Below are positions 27,386 through 37,300 of a stretch of 64,000 bases of DNA, in pieces (positions within the stretch are counted from its first letter, which is position 1; each line of letters opens with the position of its first letter). Made by a program: the position numbers and the translations under genes. The stretch is from Paludibacter sp. (GTDB lineage: Bacteria > Bacteroidota > Bacteroidia > Bacteroidales > Paludibacteraceae). The notes below the pieces were generated by a model. It did not search any database. It was given only the letters and a program-made list of their open reading frames with translations, and was not told the DNA's origin. The stretch spans positions 60,183 through 124,182 of the forward strand of contig JAFLKK010000001.1 of the NCBI GenBank assembly GCA_019163375.1, written 5' to 3'.

Positions 27386-28753
27386 ATGAAAAAAAGTCTG
27401 ACAATTATTTTACTTACATTCCTTTTTGTTGCATGCAACAAACCTGCAGGTGAGTTAGTAGGTATGGGGGCAAAACAGTCGTTTAATGAAGCTCAACCAT
27501 ATGGAATGGTATTTATAAAAAGAGGTTCGTTTATGATGGGGGCCAATGACCAGTCTGCCATTGGAGCAATAAACGACAAGTCTATCAATGTAACCGTTGA
27601 TGCTTTTTGGATGGATGAAACTGAAATTACAAACGATAAATATAAACAATTTGTTGTTTGGGTTCGCGACTCTATCGCTTTACGTTCACTCGTAATGGCA
27701 GGAAAAGATGAGTACCGAATGAAATTCAAAAATCAAACCGACGACACAAGTCCTGAATCAGCCCGTTTGAACTGGAGTGCTAAAAGCCCTTGGGAATCGA
27801 AAGATGAAGAAGTAAAAGAAGTGTTAGAGTCGTTTTACTATGATGGCGCTAAAATTTTGGGTGGAAAAAAACAAATGAACCCTAATAAATTGCGTTACAC
27901 TTATGAATGGTTGAATTATGATCAGGCAGCTTTGCCAAGCAATAAATTCAATGTTAATACAGGAGCTTATCCTGCCAATGCCAAAGTAAGAGTTGACTCG
28001 TCATTTGTCGATGAAAATGGTATCATTAAAAATGTGACCATAGAACGTAAATTGACATCCCGCCGTGATTTGATTTCATCCAGAATAGTGAATGTTTATC
28101 CGGATACCATTATGTGGTTACGCGATTTCCAATTCTCCTATAATGATCCTAAAATGCGCATGTATTTTTCACACCCGGGATTCGCTAATTATCCGGTGGT
28201 TGGTGTTACCTGGGAGCAATGTCAGGCATTTTGCCAATGGAGAACTCAATTGTTTAACAACGCACACGCTGTGGGCGGACAAGATTACAGATTACCAACC
28301 GAAGCCGAATGGGAATACGCAGCACGTGGTGGTCGCCGTTTAGGATTGTATCCTTGGGGTGGCAATTATGTACGTGATGGAAGAGGCTGCTTCTTAGCCA
28401 ACTTCAAACCGATGCGTGGTAGTTATACCGACGACACCGGTGCTACAACTATGAAGGTTGCTTCGTTCTATCCAAATGATTATGGTTTGTTCGATATGGC
28501 AGGAAATGTTGCTGAATGGACTTCATCAGCTTATAATGTTTCTGGTAGCACACTGGTGATGGATATGAATCCAAACTTTCAGTACAGTGCAAAAAACAGC
28601 GATAGCGATGTTTTGAAGCGTAAAGTTATTAAAGGTGGATCATGGAAAGATATTGCTTATTTCTTGCAATGTGGTGTGAAAACCTATGAGTACCAAAATG
28701 AAAGTCGTCCTTATGTTGGGTTCCGTTGTGTACGTTCATATAATGGTGAATAA
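27386..28753 (+). CDS. gldK: T9SS ring lipoprotein GldK/PorK
   Basis: The 455-residue protein has a lipobox ending LFVAC (Cys17), then a formylglycine-generating-enzyme-like (FGE-sulfatase) domain: FIKRGSFMMGAND near residue 45, YRLPTEAEWEYAARGG, and a C-terminal VIKGGSWKD...VGFRCVR. GldK/PorK forms with GldN the large ring on the periplasmic side of the outer membrane. It has no sulfatase-maturase function in this setting. It is the first of four closely spaced genes. Confidence 0.96.
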   Translation: MKKSLTIILLTFLFVACNKPAGELVGMGAKQSFNEAQPYGMVFIKRGSFMMGANDQSAIGAINDKSINVTVDAFWMDETEITNDKYKQFVVWVRDSIALRSLVMAGKDEYRMKFKNQTDDTSPESARLNWSAKSPWESKDEEVKEVLESFYYDGAKILGGKKQMNPNKLRYTYEWLNYDQAALPSNKFNVNTGAYPANAKVRVDSSFVDENGIIKNVTIERKLTSRRDLISSRIVNVYPDTIMWLRDFQFSYNDPKMRMYFSHPGFANYPVVGVTWEQCQAFCQWRTQLFNNAHAVGGQDYRLPTEAEWEYAARGGRRLGLYPWGGNYVRDGRGCFLANFKPMRGSYTDDTGATTMKVASFYPNDYGLFDMAGNVAEWTSSAYNVSGSTLVMDMNPNFQYSAKNSDSDVLKRKVIKGGSWKDIAYFLQCGVKTYEYQNESRPYVGFRCVRSYNGE

Positions 28754-28793
28754 TTTAAGAACTATCTAACAAAATTTATTTAAAGAAAGTATT

Positions 28794-29669
28794 ATGTCAG
28801 AAAATCAATCAAAATTCGATATTTGGTGGAATAAGCCGGAAACTAAACGATTATTGGGTGCTGCTTACAGTTTGGGTGCTGCAGTAGTTATTTTGGGTGC
28901 AATGTTTAAAATTTTACACTTGCCTGGCTCGGGTTATATGTTGGGTACAGGTATGTGTGTTGAGGCTTTCTTGTTTGCGTTGGGAGTATTCGACCAACCA
29001 CATAAAGAATACGACTGGGAAAAAGTATATGATTTCGATGGTGAAGCTATAGCTACCAAAGGCGAATCGACTGCAATTGCGAAATCACCAAGCAGAGCTG
29101 TTGGTTTAAACTATACAGAAACCATCAACGATGACGATGTAAAGAAACTTTCTGAAAGCATTAAGAACCTGACACAGACATCTCAACAATTTGCCGGATT
29201 GACGAATATTTTAGGTGCGACCGACCAGCTTGTAAAGAATATTGATGGTGCTTCGCAAGTTACCGGCCAGTTTATCAAGTCTCAAGAAAATTTGAATGTA
29301 GCAGCCGGTTCATTGACAAATTCTTATCAGGGCATTACTGCCGGAATGGAATCTGTAGAAAAAAACACAAAACAGTACGCTGGAAAAGTAGAAGAGATAA
29401 ATAAACATCTTTCTTCGATTAATTCTATTTACGAGATACAATTGAAAAACATACAAGCACAATCCGAAGGCTTGACGCAACAAACGCAACGCGTACGAAC
29501 TGTAACCGATGAGTTGGATCTAATTGCAACTGAAGTTCAAAAGATGAAAGTGGCAACTACTGTTGCAGCTGAAGGAACCGAAAGCTACAAAACAGGTACG
29601 GTAAAACTCGCAAAACAAGTTGCTGACTTAAATCATGTGTACGGAAATATGCTTAACGCATTGAATTAA
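28794..29669 (+). CDS. gldL: T9SS motor protein GldL/PorL
   Basis: The 291-residue protein has two N-terminal membrane helices (about residues 19-38 and 48-66) around FKILHLPGS, followed by a long coiled-coil cytoplasmic part. A glutamate inside the second helix (Glu57) and Lys39 after the first fit the charged residues thought to drive proton flow in the GldL-GldM motor. GldL is the inner-membrane stator-like part that powers secretion. It is 40 bases after gldK. Confidence 0.96.
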   Translation: MSENQSKFDIWWNKPETKRLLGAAYSLGAAVVILGAMFKILHLPGSGYMLGTGMCVEAFLFALGVFDQPHKEYDWEKVYDFDGEAIATKGESTAIAKSPSRAVGLNYTETINDDDVKKLSESIKNLTQTSQQFAGLTNILGATDQLVKNIDGASQVTGQFIKSQENLNVAAGSLTNSYQGITAGMESVEKNTKQYAGKVEEINKHLSSINSIYEIQLKNIQAQSEGLTQQTQRVRTVTDELDLIATEVQKMKVATTVAAEGTESYKTGTVKLAKQVADLNHVYGNMLNALN

Positions 29670-29699
29670 TTCCAAACTAATACTTAAAAATTAATATCA

Positions 29700-31238
29700 A
29701 TGAGTGGAGCAAAAAATTGTCCAGAAACGCCCAGACAAAAAATGATTGGTATGATGTATTTAGTACTGACAGCAATGTTGGCTCTGAATGTATCAAGCGA
29801 AATCTTAGAAGGGTTTTCGATGGTGGACAATAGTTTACATACTACTATCGCCTCATCGGAACTTCGGAATAAAGCTATATATGATGATTTTCAGGATTTA
29901 TACAATAAGAATCCGGAGAAGGTGCGTGAATGGTTGACAAGAGCTAAAGAAGTACAGCAAAAATCGACAGAACTTTATAACTATATCGAAGGCTTTAAGG
30001 TTGGAATCATTAAATTGGCCGATAAGGATGACGCCAATGATAGTGCGTATGTAAAGCAAATAAAGGCGAAAGATAATCTGGATATGGCTGGTCAGTACGC
30101 TATTGTTCAGGGGAATGGTAAAATTTTAAAAAAGAAGATAGAATCGTACCGTGAATTTTTAGCGGGCTTATCGAAAGATAACCCGACAAAACAAGCTATG
30201 TATCGTTCCATTTTTTCGACCGAAAAATCAAAAGATGGAAAACCATGGCAAGATGCTATGTTCGAAATGATGCCTGTTTCGGCCGTTGTTACTATTTTGA
30301 CGAAATATCAAAGTGACGTAAGAGCTTCTGAGGCTGAGATTGTTCAGTTCTTGAAAAGTCAAACTGATGCCACCGATTTCCGTGTGAATAAAATCACTGC
30401 TTTGGTAGTTCCGAATACACGCTATGTTATTCGTGGTGGTAAATACAGTGCTCAAATTGTACTTTCGGCAGTGGATTCTACTAAAACTCCTCAGTATTTT
30501 GTAGGTGGTTCAGCCATCAACAGAGGTATGTACGAGGTTAATTGTGGAAAGTCCGGTTTATTTACTTATTCAGGTATGATTAAGATGACCGGTAATGATG
30601 GAATGGTGCGATCTTATCCGTTTAAAAGCGACTATATCGTTGGCGAACCGTCAGCTACTCTTTCGAATGAAGCATTGAATGTGGTTTATCGTGGCATTGA
30701 TAATATATTGAGTATTTCTGTACCGGGTGTTGCAGCAGAGAATGTATCTGTAGCAGTAGCAGGTGGTACTGCTCAAAAAATCGCAGGCGGAAGATACAAT
30801 ATCAGAGCCTCTCAGGATGGAGAGATCAGAATTTCAGTATCCGCTAAGATTGATGGCAAAATGTTACCGATGGGTGGAGGTGTGTACAGAGTTAAGTACT
30901 TGCCAAATCCAACATCGTATTTGCAATATGCCGATGGCGGTGGTGTTACCCGCTTAATACAAGAAGGAACATTGACAAAAAGAGTGCTTAAATCAGGTTG
31001 TTCGTTAATTGCCAGTTATGGACAGGATGAACTGGTAAAGGCTAACTTTACAGTAACTTCATTTACAATGCTTACGATCTTCGGTTCGGTGAATGTAAAT
31101 GGGTCGCGTTTCAATGCAAGACAATTGTCGGATATTGAGAAGCTTGAAGGTGGCGAAGTTTTGACACTGAAAAATATTAAAGCCGTAGGACCTGATGGAA
31201 AAGTCAGAAGTCTGGGCATGATTCAAATTCAAATTTAA
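29700..31238 (+). CDS. gldM: T9SS motor protein GldM/PorM
   Basis: The 512-residue protein starts with the family signature PETPRQKMIGMMYLVLTAML, one membrane helix, and a long periplasmic part made of beta-rich domains ending in an Ig-like D4 region. GldM pairs with GldL in the inner membrane and reaches across the periplasm to the GldK-GldN ring. It starts 30 bases after gldL. Confidence 0.96.
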   Translation: MSGAKNCPETPRQKMIGMMYLVLTAMLALNVSSEILEGFSMVDNSLHTTIASSELRNKAIYDDFQDLYNKNPEKVREWLTRAKEVQQKSTELYNYIEGFKVGIIKLADKDDANDSAYVKQIKAKDNLDMAGQYAIVQGNGKILKKKIESYREFLAGLSKDNPTKQAMYRSIFSTEKSKDGKPWQDAMFEMMPVSAVVTILTKYQSDVRASEAEIVQFLKSQTDATDFRVNKITALVVPNTRYVIRGGKYSAQIVLSAVDSTKTPQYFVGGSAINRGMYEVNCGKSGLFTYSGMIKMTGNDGMVRSYPFKSDYIVGEPSATLSNEALNVVYRGIDNILSISVPGVAAENVSVAVAGGTAQKIAGGRYNIRASQDGEIRISVSAKIDGKMLPMGGGVYRVKYLPNPTSYLQYADGGGVTRLIQEGTLTKRVLKSGCSLIASYGQDELVKANFTVTSFTMLTIFGSVNVNGSRFNARQLSDIEKLEGGEVLTLKNIKAVGPDGKVRSLGMIQIQI

Positions 31239-31276
31239 TTACAAGACATAGTTGAACACATTAAGAAAAAAATGAT

Positions 31277-32179
31277 ATGAAAAAATATTTGATTGTTTCT
31301 TTGACCATTTCCTTGTTTTTTGTTTCCAATTTGGTTACAGCACAAGTAAATCAAGTACCTTTTTTCGATTCAAAAGGAGCTGTGCGGATACAAACAACCG
31401 AAATGGACGCATTGGCAGATACTATAGCCGTTGTAAATCATAGAGCCGATGATATTGTTTGGTCACGTATTGTTTATCGTGTAATTGATATGCGCGAAAA
31501 GCAAAACTATCAACTGTATTTTCCACTACGTGCTAATGATGAGTATAAAAGTTTATTTAAACTGATGCTTGATGCGGTATGTGACGGTGTAAATGTGTAT
31601 AGCAAAGACCCAAGAGATTTGCGACCATCGTTCACTAATGTACTTCAGGGTGAAGATTTGTCCAAAGCATTTGCATTTGATAATGAAATGGATAACAACT
31701 TGATTCAGGTCGATACGGTTACTAAACAAAGCACGTTTCAAAATGACAAGTACATGACCTATGTAAAAAACCAGTTGAAGTTTTTGATTCAGGAAATCAT
31801 TTTCTTTGATAAACATACATCTCGTCTTTATTCTAAAATTATAGCTGTCGCACCATTGTATGCTTTGCATCCCGATAATATGGAGTCAAAAGAATCTATG
31901 CAATACTTCCGTGGCTCTGTTTTGTGCTGGTTTGCGTTTGATGAACTCCGTCCATATCTGGCTAAACAAATTTTAATTCCTAATGGTAATGAAAGTGAGC
32001 GTATGACTTATGATGAGTTTTTTGCTCAAAAACTATATTCGAGCTACCTATTAGGTGACAGTAACATGTATAATCGTATGTTATTGGAATATGTTGTTGA
32101 TCCGATTAAAATTAAGAAGGAACAATCAAGAATTGAAACCGAGATAATGAATTTTGAACAAGATCTTTGGGAGTACTGA
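31277..32179 (+). CDS. gldN: T9SS ring component GldN/PorN
   Basis: The 300-residue periplasmic protein has a signal peptide (ending LVTAQ) and the GldN pattern DDIVWSRIVYRVIDMREKQN near residues 55-75. GldN binds GldK to build the ring beneath the outer membrane. It is the last gene of the gldKLMN transcript and is followed by a strong terminator. Confidence 0.96.
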   Translation: MKKYLIVSLTISLFFVSNLVTAQVNQVPFFDSKGAVRIQTTEMDALADTIAVVNHRADDIVWSRIVYRVIDMREKQNYQLYFPLRANDEYKSLFKLMLDAVCDGVNVYSKDPRDLRPSFTNVLQGEDLSKAFAFDNEMDNNLIQVDTVTKQSTFQNDKYMTYVKNQLKFLIQEIIFFDKHTSRLYSKIIAVAPLYALHPDNMESKESMQYFRGSVLCWFAFDELRPYLAKQILIPNGNESERMTYDEFFAQKLYSSYLLGDSNMYNRMLLEYVVDPIKIKKEQSRIETEIMNFEQDLWEY

Positions 32180-32213
32180 TTCTAGCAACAATCTAGTATT
32201 TTAAAATATAATT

Positions 32214-32244
32214 AAAAAAGACGACTTTGAGTCGTCTTTTTTTT
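32214..32244 (+). terminator. Rho-independent terminator after gldN
   Basis: AAAAAAGACGAC pairs with GTCGTCTTTTTT around the loop TTTGA, with a run of eight T residues. It ends the T9SS core operon. Confidence 0.9.
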
Positions 32245-32368
32245 AATGCAATTATATCTATTTGACTATAAAGCCGTAACTTTGTACAAACTTTATTGTT
32301 TCTACCATTAGTCATTCGTCTGAATTTCACACCTATGTATTCTATCACTTTTTTTATTTTATAAAAGT

Positions 32369-33022
32369 ATGAGAAATATCATTCTAGCCGATAATCAGGA
32401 TGTCACGAAGGCCGGTTGTCAATATATACTTCACCGCACTTTTGGCATTGATGAGTTTAATGAAGCTACTGAAAAAAGTGAGTTGCTGGGCCTGATAGCA
32501 AAGCAACCTCAATCCTTAGTGGTTATTGATTATACGCTTTTTGATTTTCGAAGTGTAAACGAATTGTTGATACTTCAGGAACGCTTTGATAAAGTAGATT
32601 GGATCCTTTTTTCTGACGAATTGAGCGATGAGTTTTTGAGAACATTACTTTATAATACACAGTCGTTTAGTGTATTGATGAAAGATTGTAGTATTGATGA
32701 GTTAACTTCAGCGTTTAAAGAAGCATTTAAGGGTAACCGTTTTATTTGTAATTATGTAAGTAATTTATTGCTCGATAATTCAAAAAACACTCAAAATCAA
32801 TCTCCAAAACATCTCCTGACCACTACCGAACAGGAAATTCTTAAAGAGATGGCATTAGGTAAAACAACGAAAGAGATTGCTAGTCAGAGATTTGTGAGTG
32901 CGCATACTATTATGACGCATCGGAAAAACATATTTAGAAAAATAGAGGTGAATAACGTACATGAAGCTACGAAGTACGCTATGCGTGCAGGTATTGTAGA
33001 CATGGCAGAGTATTATATTTAA
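32369..33022 (+). CDS. LuxR/NarL-type response regulator-like transcription factor
   Basis: The 217-residue protein has a receiver-like N-terminal domain with Asp54 in VVIDYTLFDF, the site normally phosphorylated, although the usual N-terminal acidic pair is reduced to ADNQD. The C-terminal LuxR HTH (about 148-205) reads TEQEILKEMALGKTTKEIAS, then FVSAHTIMTHRKNIFRKI. No histidine kinase is adjacent. The location straight after the T9SS locus is suggestive, but the regulon is unknown. Confidence 0.88.
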   Translation: MRNIILADNQDVTKAGCQYILHRTFGIDEFNEATEKSELLGLIAKQPQSLVVIDYTLFDFRSVNELLILQERFDKVDWILFSDELSDEFLRTLLYNTQSFSVLMKDCSIDELTSAFKEAFKGNRFICNYVSNLLLDNSKNTQNQSPKHLLTTTEQEILKEMALGKTTKEIASQRFVSAHTIMTHRKNIFRKIEVNNVHEATKYAMRAGIVDMAEYYI

Positions 33023-33129
33023 TGTGCTTTTGAACATTCAAAAGTTTTTTACTGATAATTTTTAGTTCGGTATAAGTGTAATTTATCAATTGATAAAAGA
33101 CAAATAGTGCTGAATAATGATATAATTAA

Positions 33130-34191
33130 ATGAAAATAGCAACTTTATTATCGGGTGGAGTGGATAGCTCTGTAGTGGTTCATCTGCTGAAAGAAGCAGG
33201 GTATGATCAGACTTTGTTCTATATTAAAATAGGAATGGATGATGATGAATTATTGCATTGTACATCCGAAGAAGATATTGAAATGGCATCGCTTATAGCA
33301 CGCAAATATGGCTGTAAGTTAGAGGTTGTAGACTTACATAAAGACTATTGGGATAATGTGGTAGCGTATACCATTGATAAGGTAAAGCAAGGTTTGACAC
33401 CTAATCCTGATGTGATGTGCAACAAGTTGATAAAATTTGGGGTTTTTGAACAGAGGGTAGGCAAGGACTTTGATAAAACTGCTACGGGACATTATGCCTC
33501 TACCACCGAAATTGATGGAAAAGTATACTTGTCCACAGCCAAGGACCCATTAAAAGATCAGACCGATTTTTTGGCACAGATTGATGCTTTGCAAATTTCG
33601 AAATTGATGTTCCCTGTTGGGAATTTTATGAAAGGGGAGGTCCGTAAAATAGCCGAAAAGGCTGGTTTGCCTAGTGCTAAGCGTCAGGATAGTCAGGGGA
33701 TTTGTTTTTTAGGCAAGGTGAATTACAATGATTTTATTAAACGATATTTAGGCGAGAAAACCGGTCCAATTGTAGAATTTGAAACCGGTAAAATTTTAGG
33801 TAAGCACAATGGATACTGGTTTCATACGGTAGGACAGCGAAAAGGACTTGGTCTTTCGGGAGGTCCATGGTATGTAATTAAAAAAGACGTGGCTGCCAAT
33901 ATTGTGTATGTTTCCAAAGGATTTGAAGTAGAAACGCAATATGGGAATGAATTTTCGATGCGTGACTTTCATTTTATCACCGAGAATCCATGGGGTGATT
34001 CATTGAATGAAATTGATGTGAATTTTAAAATACGTCATACTCCGGAGTTTACGCCCGGTAAGTTGTTGCGAGTCGGTAATGATTTTCGCATTGTGTCGAG
34101 CCAGAAACTGCAAGGTATTGCACCCGGTCAGTTTGGAGTTATTTATGATCAGAATTCTAGGATTTGCATTGGAAGTGGGGAAATTATATAA
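33130..34191 (+). CDS. mnmA: tRNA-specific 2-thiouridylase MnmA
   Basis: The 353-residue protein has the PP-loop [15 protein letters not shown] (residues 6-20), the catalytic-cysteine segment PNPDVMCN, the GHYA loop and [15 protein letters not shown] containing the second cysteine. The C-terminal beta-barrel ends in IGSGEII. MnmA transfers sulfur to U34 of tRNA-Lys, Glu and Gln. The N-terminus diverges from the enterobacterial form, as expected for Bacteroidetes paralogues. Confidence 0.93.
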   Translation: MKIATLLSGGVDSSVVVHLLKEAGYDQTLFYIKIGMDDDELLHCTSEEDIEMASLIARKYGCKLEVVDLHKDYWDNVVAYTIDKVKQGLTPNPDVMCNKLIKFGVFEQRVGKDFDKTATGHYASTTEIDGKVYLSTAKDPLKDQTDFLAQIDALQISKLMFPVGNFMKGEVRKIAEKAGLPSAKRQDSQGICFLGKVNYNDFIKRYLGEKTGPIVEFETGKILGKHNGYWFHTVGQRKGLGLSGGPWYVIKKDVAANIVYVSKGFEVETQYGNEFSMRDFHFITENPWGDSLNEIDVNFKIRHTPEFTPGKLLRVGNDFRIVSSQKLQGIAPGQFGVIYDQNSRICIGSGEII

Positions 34192-34231
34192 AAAATGATA
34201 ATTTTTTTATTATTGTTTAAAAAGAATGTAG

Positions 34232-34239
34232 TATTTTTG
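34232..34239 (+). promoter_or_regulatory. -7 element before the giant PKD gene
   Basis: TATTTTTG matches TAnnTTTG about 108 bases upstream of the ATG at 34347. A -33 TTTG at 19-21 bases is not evident. Confidence 0.35.
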
Positions 34240-34346
34240 TTTTTATTATTAGAATGTTTACGACATGTCATGCATTACTGACATTATTAGTATAACAAGC
34301 TGTGGATTCACGGCTTGTTTCTTAGTTCTCTAAATAAATACAACTT

Positions 34347-37300
34347 ATGAAAACGATACTCAAGTTCGTATTTCTGTTACTGTTTTTCTCGTTAACTCGC
34401 GAAACCCTTGCTTCTGCAAATTGTTTATACAAAGCCGAATACATTAATGCAGAAAATAGATTTGAACAGCCATTAAAGGTAGATAATGCAATTCTTGCAG
34501 CAAATACACCTCCAAGTGGTAGTTTTACATTTTTAGACCGACAATGTTCCAGCAACCACATTCAATTTACTGCCAGTACTTCGCCCACAGCTCCTTATTC
34601 CTACTCTTGGGATTTTGGTGATACGTTCACATCTACAGTTCGGAATCCAACTCACAAATTTACGGTAACAAACGCATTAGGTTCTCAAACATTTAATGTT
34701 ACACTTACCATTACCGACACAATAACACTTGAAACAACTCAGGTTGTGAAGCCGATTACCGTGCTGACAGCCCCTGACCCAACATTAACTGGTACAGGTT
34801 CAGGCGCCACAGTAAATGGTATGCCTGCATTCCAGATAAATACAAATGCTCCACAGGTATTTACGTTTACCAATAGTTCATCCACTATTGGCTCCAATAC
34901 AAAGTATAGTATCAACTGGGGTGATGGAAGTCCCAACTTTTCGGGGACGAAATGGACAACATTAAACCATACGTACCCTATAGGAACGTGGACTGCTCTC
35001 TACACCATTGAAGGTGGTGCTAACGGTTGTACCACTGTTCAGCCCTTTATTGTTTTTGTAGGACTAAAACCAACGGTAATATTAGGTGAACCCTCTAAAA
35101 TTGACCCTTGTAAGCCGGGGCCTGTGATATTCCCTATTTCGGGAACCCGAAATAATCCTCCTGGAACAACGTATACCGTTTCTTTTAATGATGGTTCTCC
35201 AGATACTATTCTGAATCATCCTCCGCCGTCAGCCATTGTTCATTCATTCAAAATGTCATCATGTGGTGTTACAAGTTACAATGTCATTAATTCATTTTAT
35301 GCCAAGATTGTAGCTCAAAACGTTAGCGGAAGCACGGAGTCACATGTTGTTCCATTGTATATTTCTTCGCCATTAACGGCCGAGTGCGAATTATCTAAGC
35401 CGGTGACTTGTACCAATTCGCCGGTGTGTGTTCGGAATACATCCAAAGGAGGTGTAATTGTAACAGCTGCCGGTTGTGAAGATCCAAAATCATATTGGAC
35501 AATTTCTCCTTCTGTGGGTGTTACATTATCAAGTGGAGTGCTGGGGAATAGAAATGGTTCTTCCGATCCTGCACTTTGGACACCCGGTTCGGACGAAATA
35601 TGCCCTCAGTTCTCCTTGCCCGGAACCTATACCATCACGTATACGATAGGTAATAGTTGCAGTACTTACAGTGTTGATAACGTTGTTTGCGTTGAGGCTC
35701 CTTTAGTTCCTACTTTTTCATTGCCACAAAACCAGGGTTGTAATCCGATGAGAGTGACTGCAACCAGTACTACCGATTTAACGGATAAATGCACTGTTCC
35801 CCGCTATCAGTGGTCGGTTGCTTATACGGCAGGATATTGCGGGTCTTCTTCCAGTTATACTGTGGTTAATGACACAACACCGGCTGCCACTTTTGATTTC
35901 AATAGTCCGGGAACGTATCATATTACCCTGGCAATGACGAATACTTGTGGGCAGGTGCTTAGTGCGATGCAAGATGTAATTGTAAAATCACCGCCAACAG
36001 TAATCATAAATGATATTCCTGACCAATGTAGTCCTGCTGCTGTTACTCCCAGTGCAGTTGTCAATAGCTGTGCACCTGCAAACGAAGTGCTAACTTATCA
36101 ATGGGAGTTTCCAGGGGGTATGCCGGCAACTTCTACGGCAGCTATTCCCGGTGTGGTGAATTATGCTACTCCCGGGACATATACCGTAAAATTGACGGTC
36201 GCCAATGGTTGCGGTATTTCTGCGCAGGCGATAAAAACGTTTAAGGTGAATGTAGTTCCGGTACTGACTACTGCTGTTTTATCACAAAATGTTTGTTCGG
36301 GCTTTCCAACTAGCCCGGTGACTTTTACTTCCGATATCCCAACGGCCACGTTCACATGGTCAGCTGTGGCTACACCCGGAATTACCGGCTTTACACCTTC
36401 CGGTACAGGTAATCTACCAACCCAAATTATCACAACAACTAATCCGCTGCCGGGTACTGTGATTTATAGTGTAACACCATGGATGGGTAACTGTGCGGGA
36501 ATCACTGTAAATTACACAATATATGTGACCCCGCAGCCGCTGTTAAGTTCGCAACCTATAGGAAGTGATGTGTGCCAGTTTGGAACTCCAGATCCGTTGT
36601 CAGTTGGTTATGCCGGAACTGTAAGTTCGTATCAATGGTTCTCAAATGCAATTAACAGTACGGCGGGTGGTACTCCAATAGGTGGAGCTAACGCAGCCAC
36701 TTATAATCCATCCGGTTCTAGTATTGGCACGGTTTATTATTATTGCGTATTGAATATACCCGGAGTATGTACCACCATCACTTCGAATACGGCGACCGTA
36801 AGGGTAAATGCTATTCCTGCTCCTACTACGCAGCCTAAAATAACTCAGACTATTTGTGTGGGAGGAACCATATCTACTCCATTGTCGCTAAGCTATACCG
36901 GCGGGGCAGGGCTTGTTACTTATCAATGGTTCGAAAATGCAACTAATTCAAATACCGGTGGCGTAGCTATTCCTGCCGGTGGACAAGGTGCGACCTATAC
37001 ACCTTCTGTATTTGGATCGACAGGTACTCACTATTATTATGTTGAAGTTTATTTTGCAGGTAGTGGTTGTGGTCTGCTAAGAAGCGATCCTGCTACTATT
37101 ATCGTTGTACCCGATCCAATTGTTAGTAATCCGACTCCGCCGGCGCAAACGATTTGCCAGAATGTAACACCGACTGCATTGGATGTTACTGCATCGGGAG
37201 GTGTTGGTACATCTTACACGTATCAATGGTACAGTAATACTGTGAATAATAATTTCCTTGGCACGCTAATACCCGGTGCTACCGGTGCAACCTATATTCC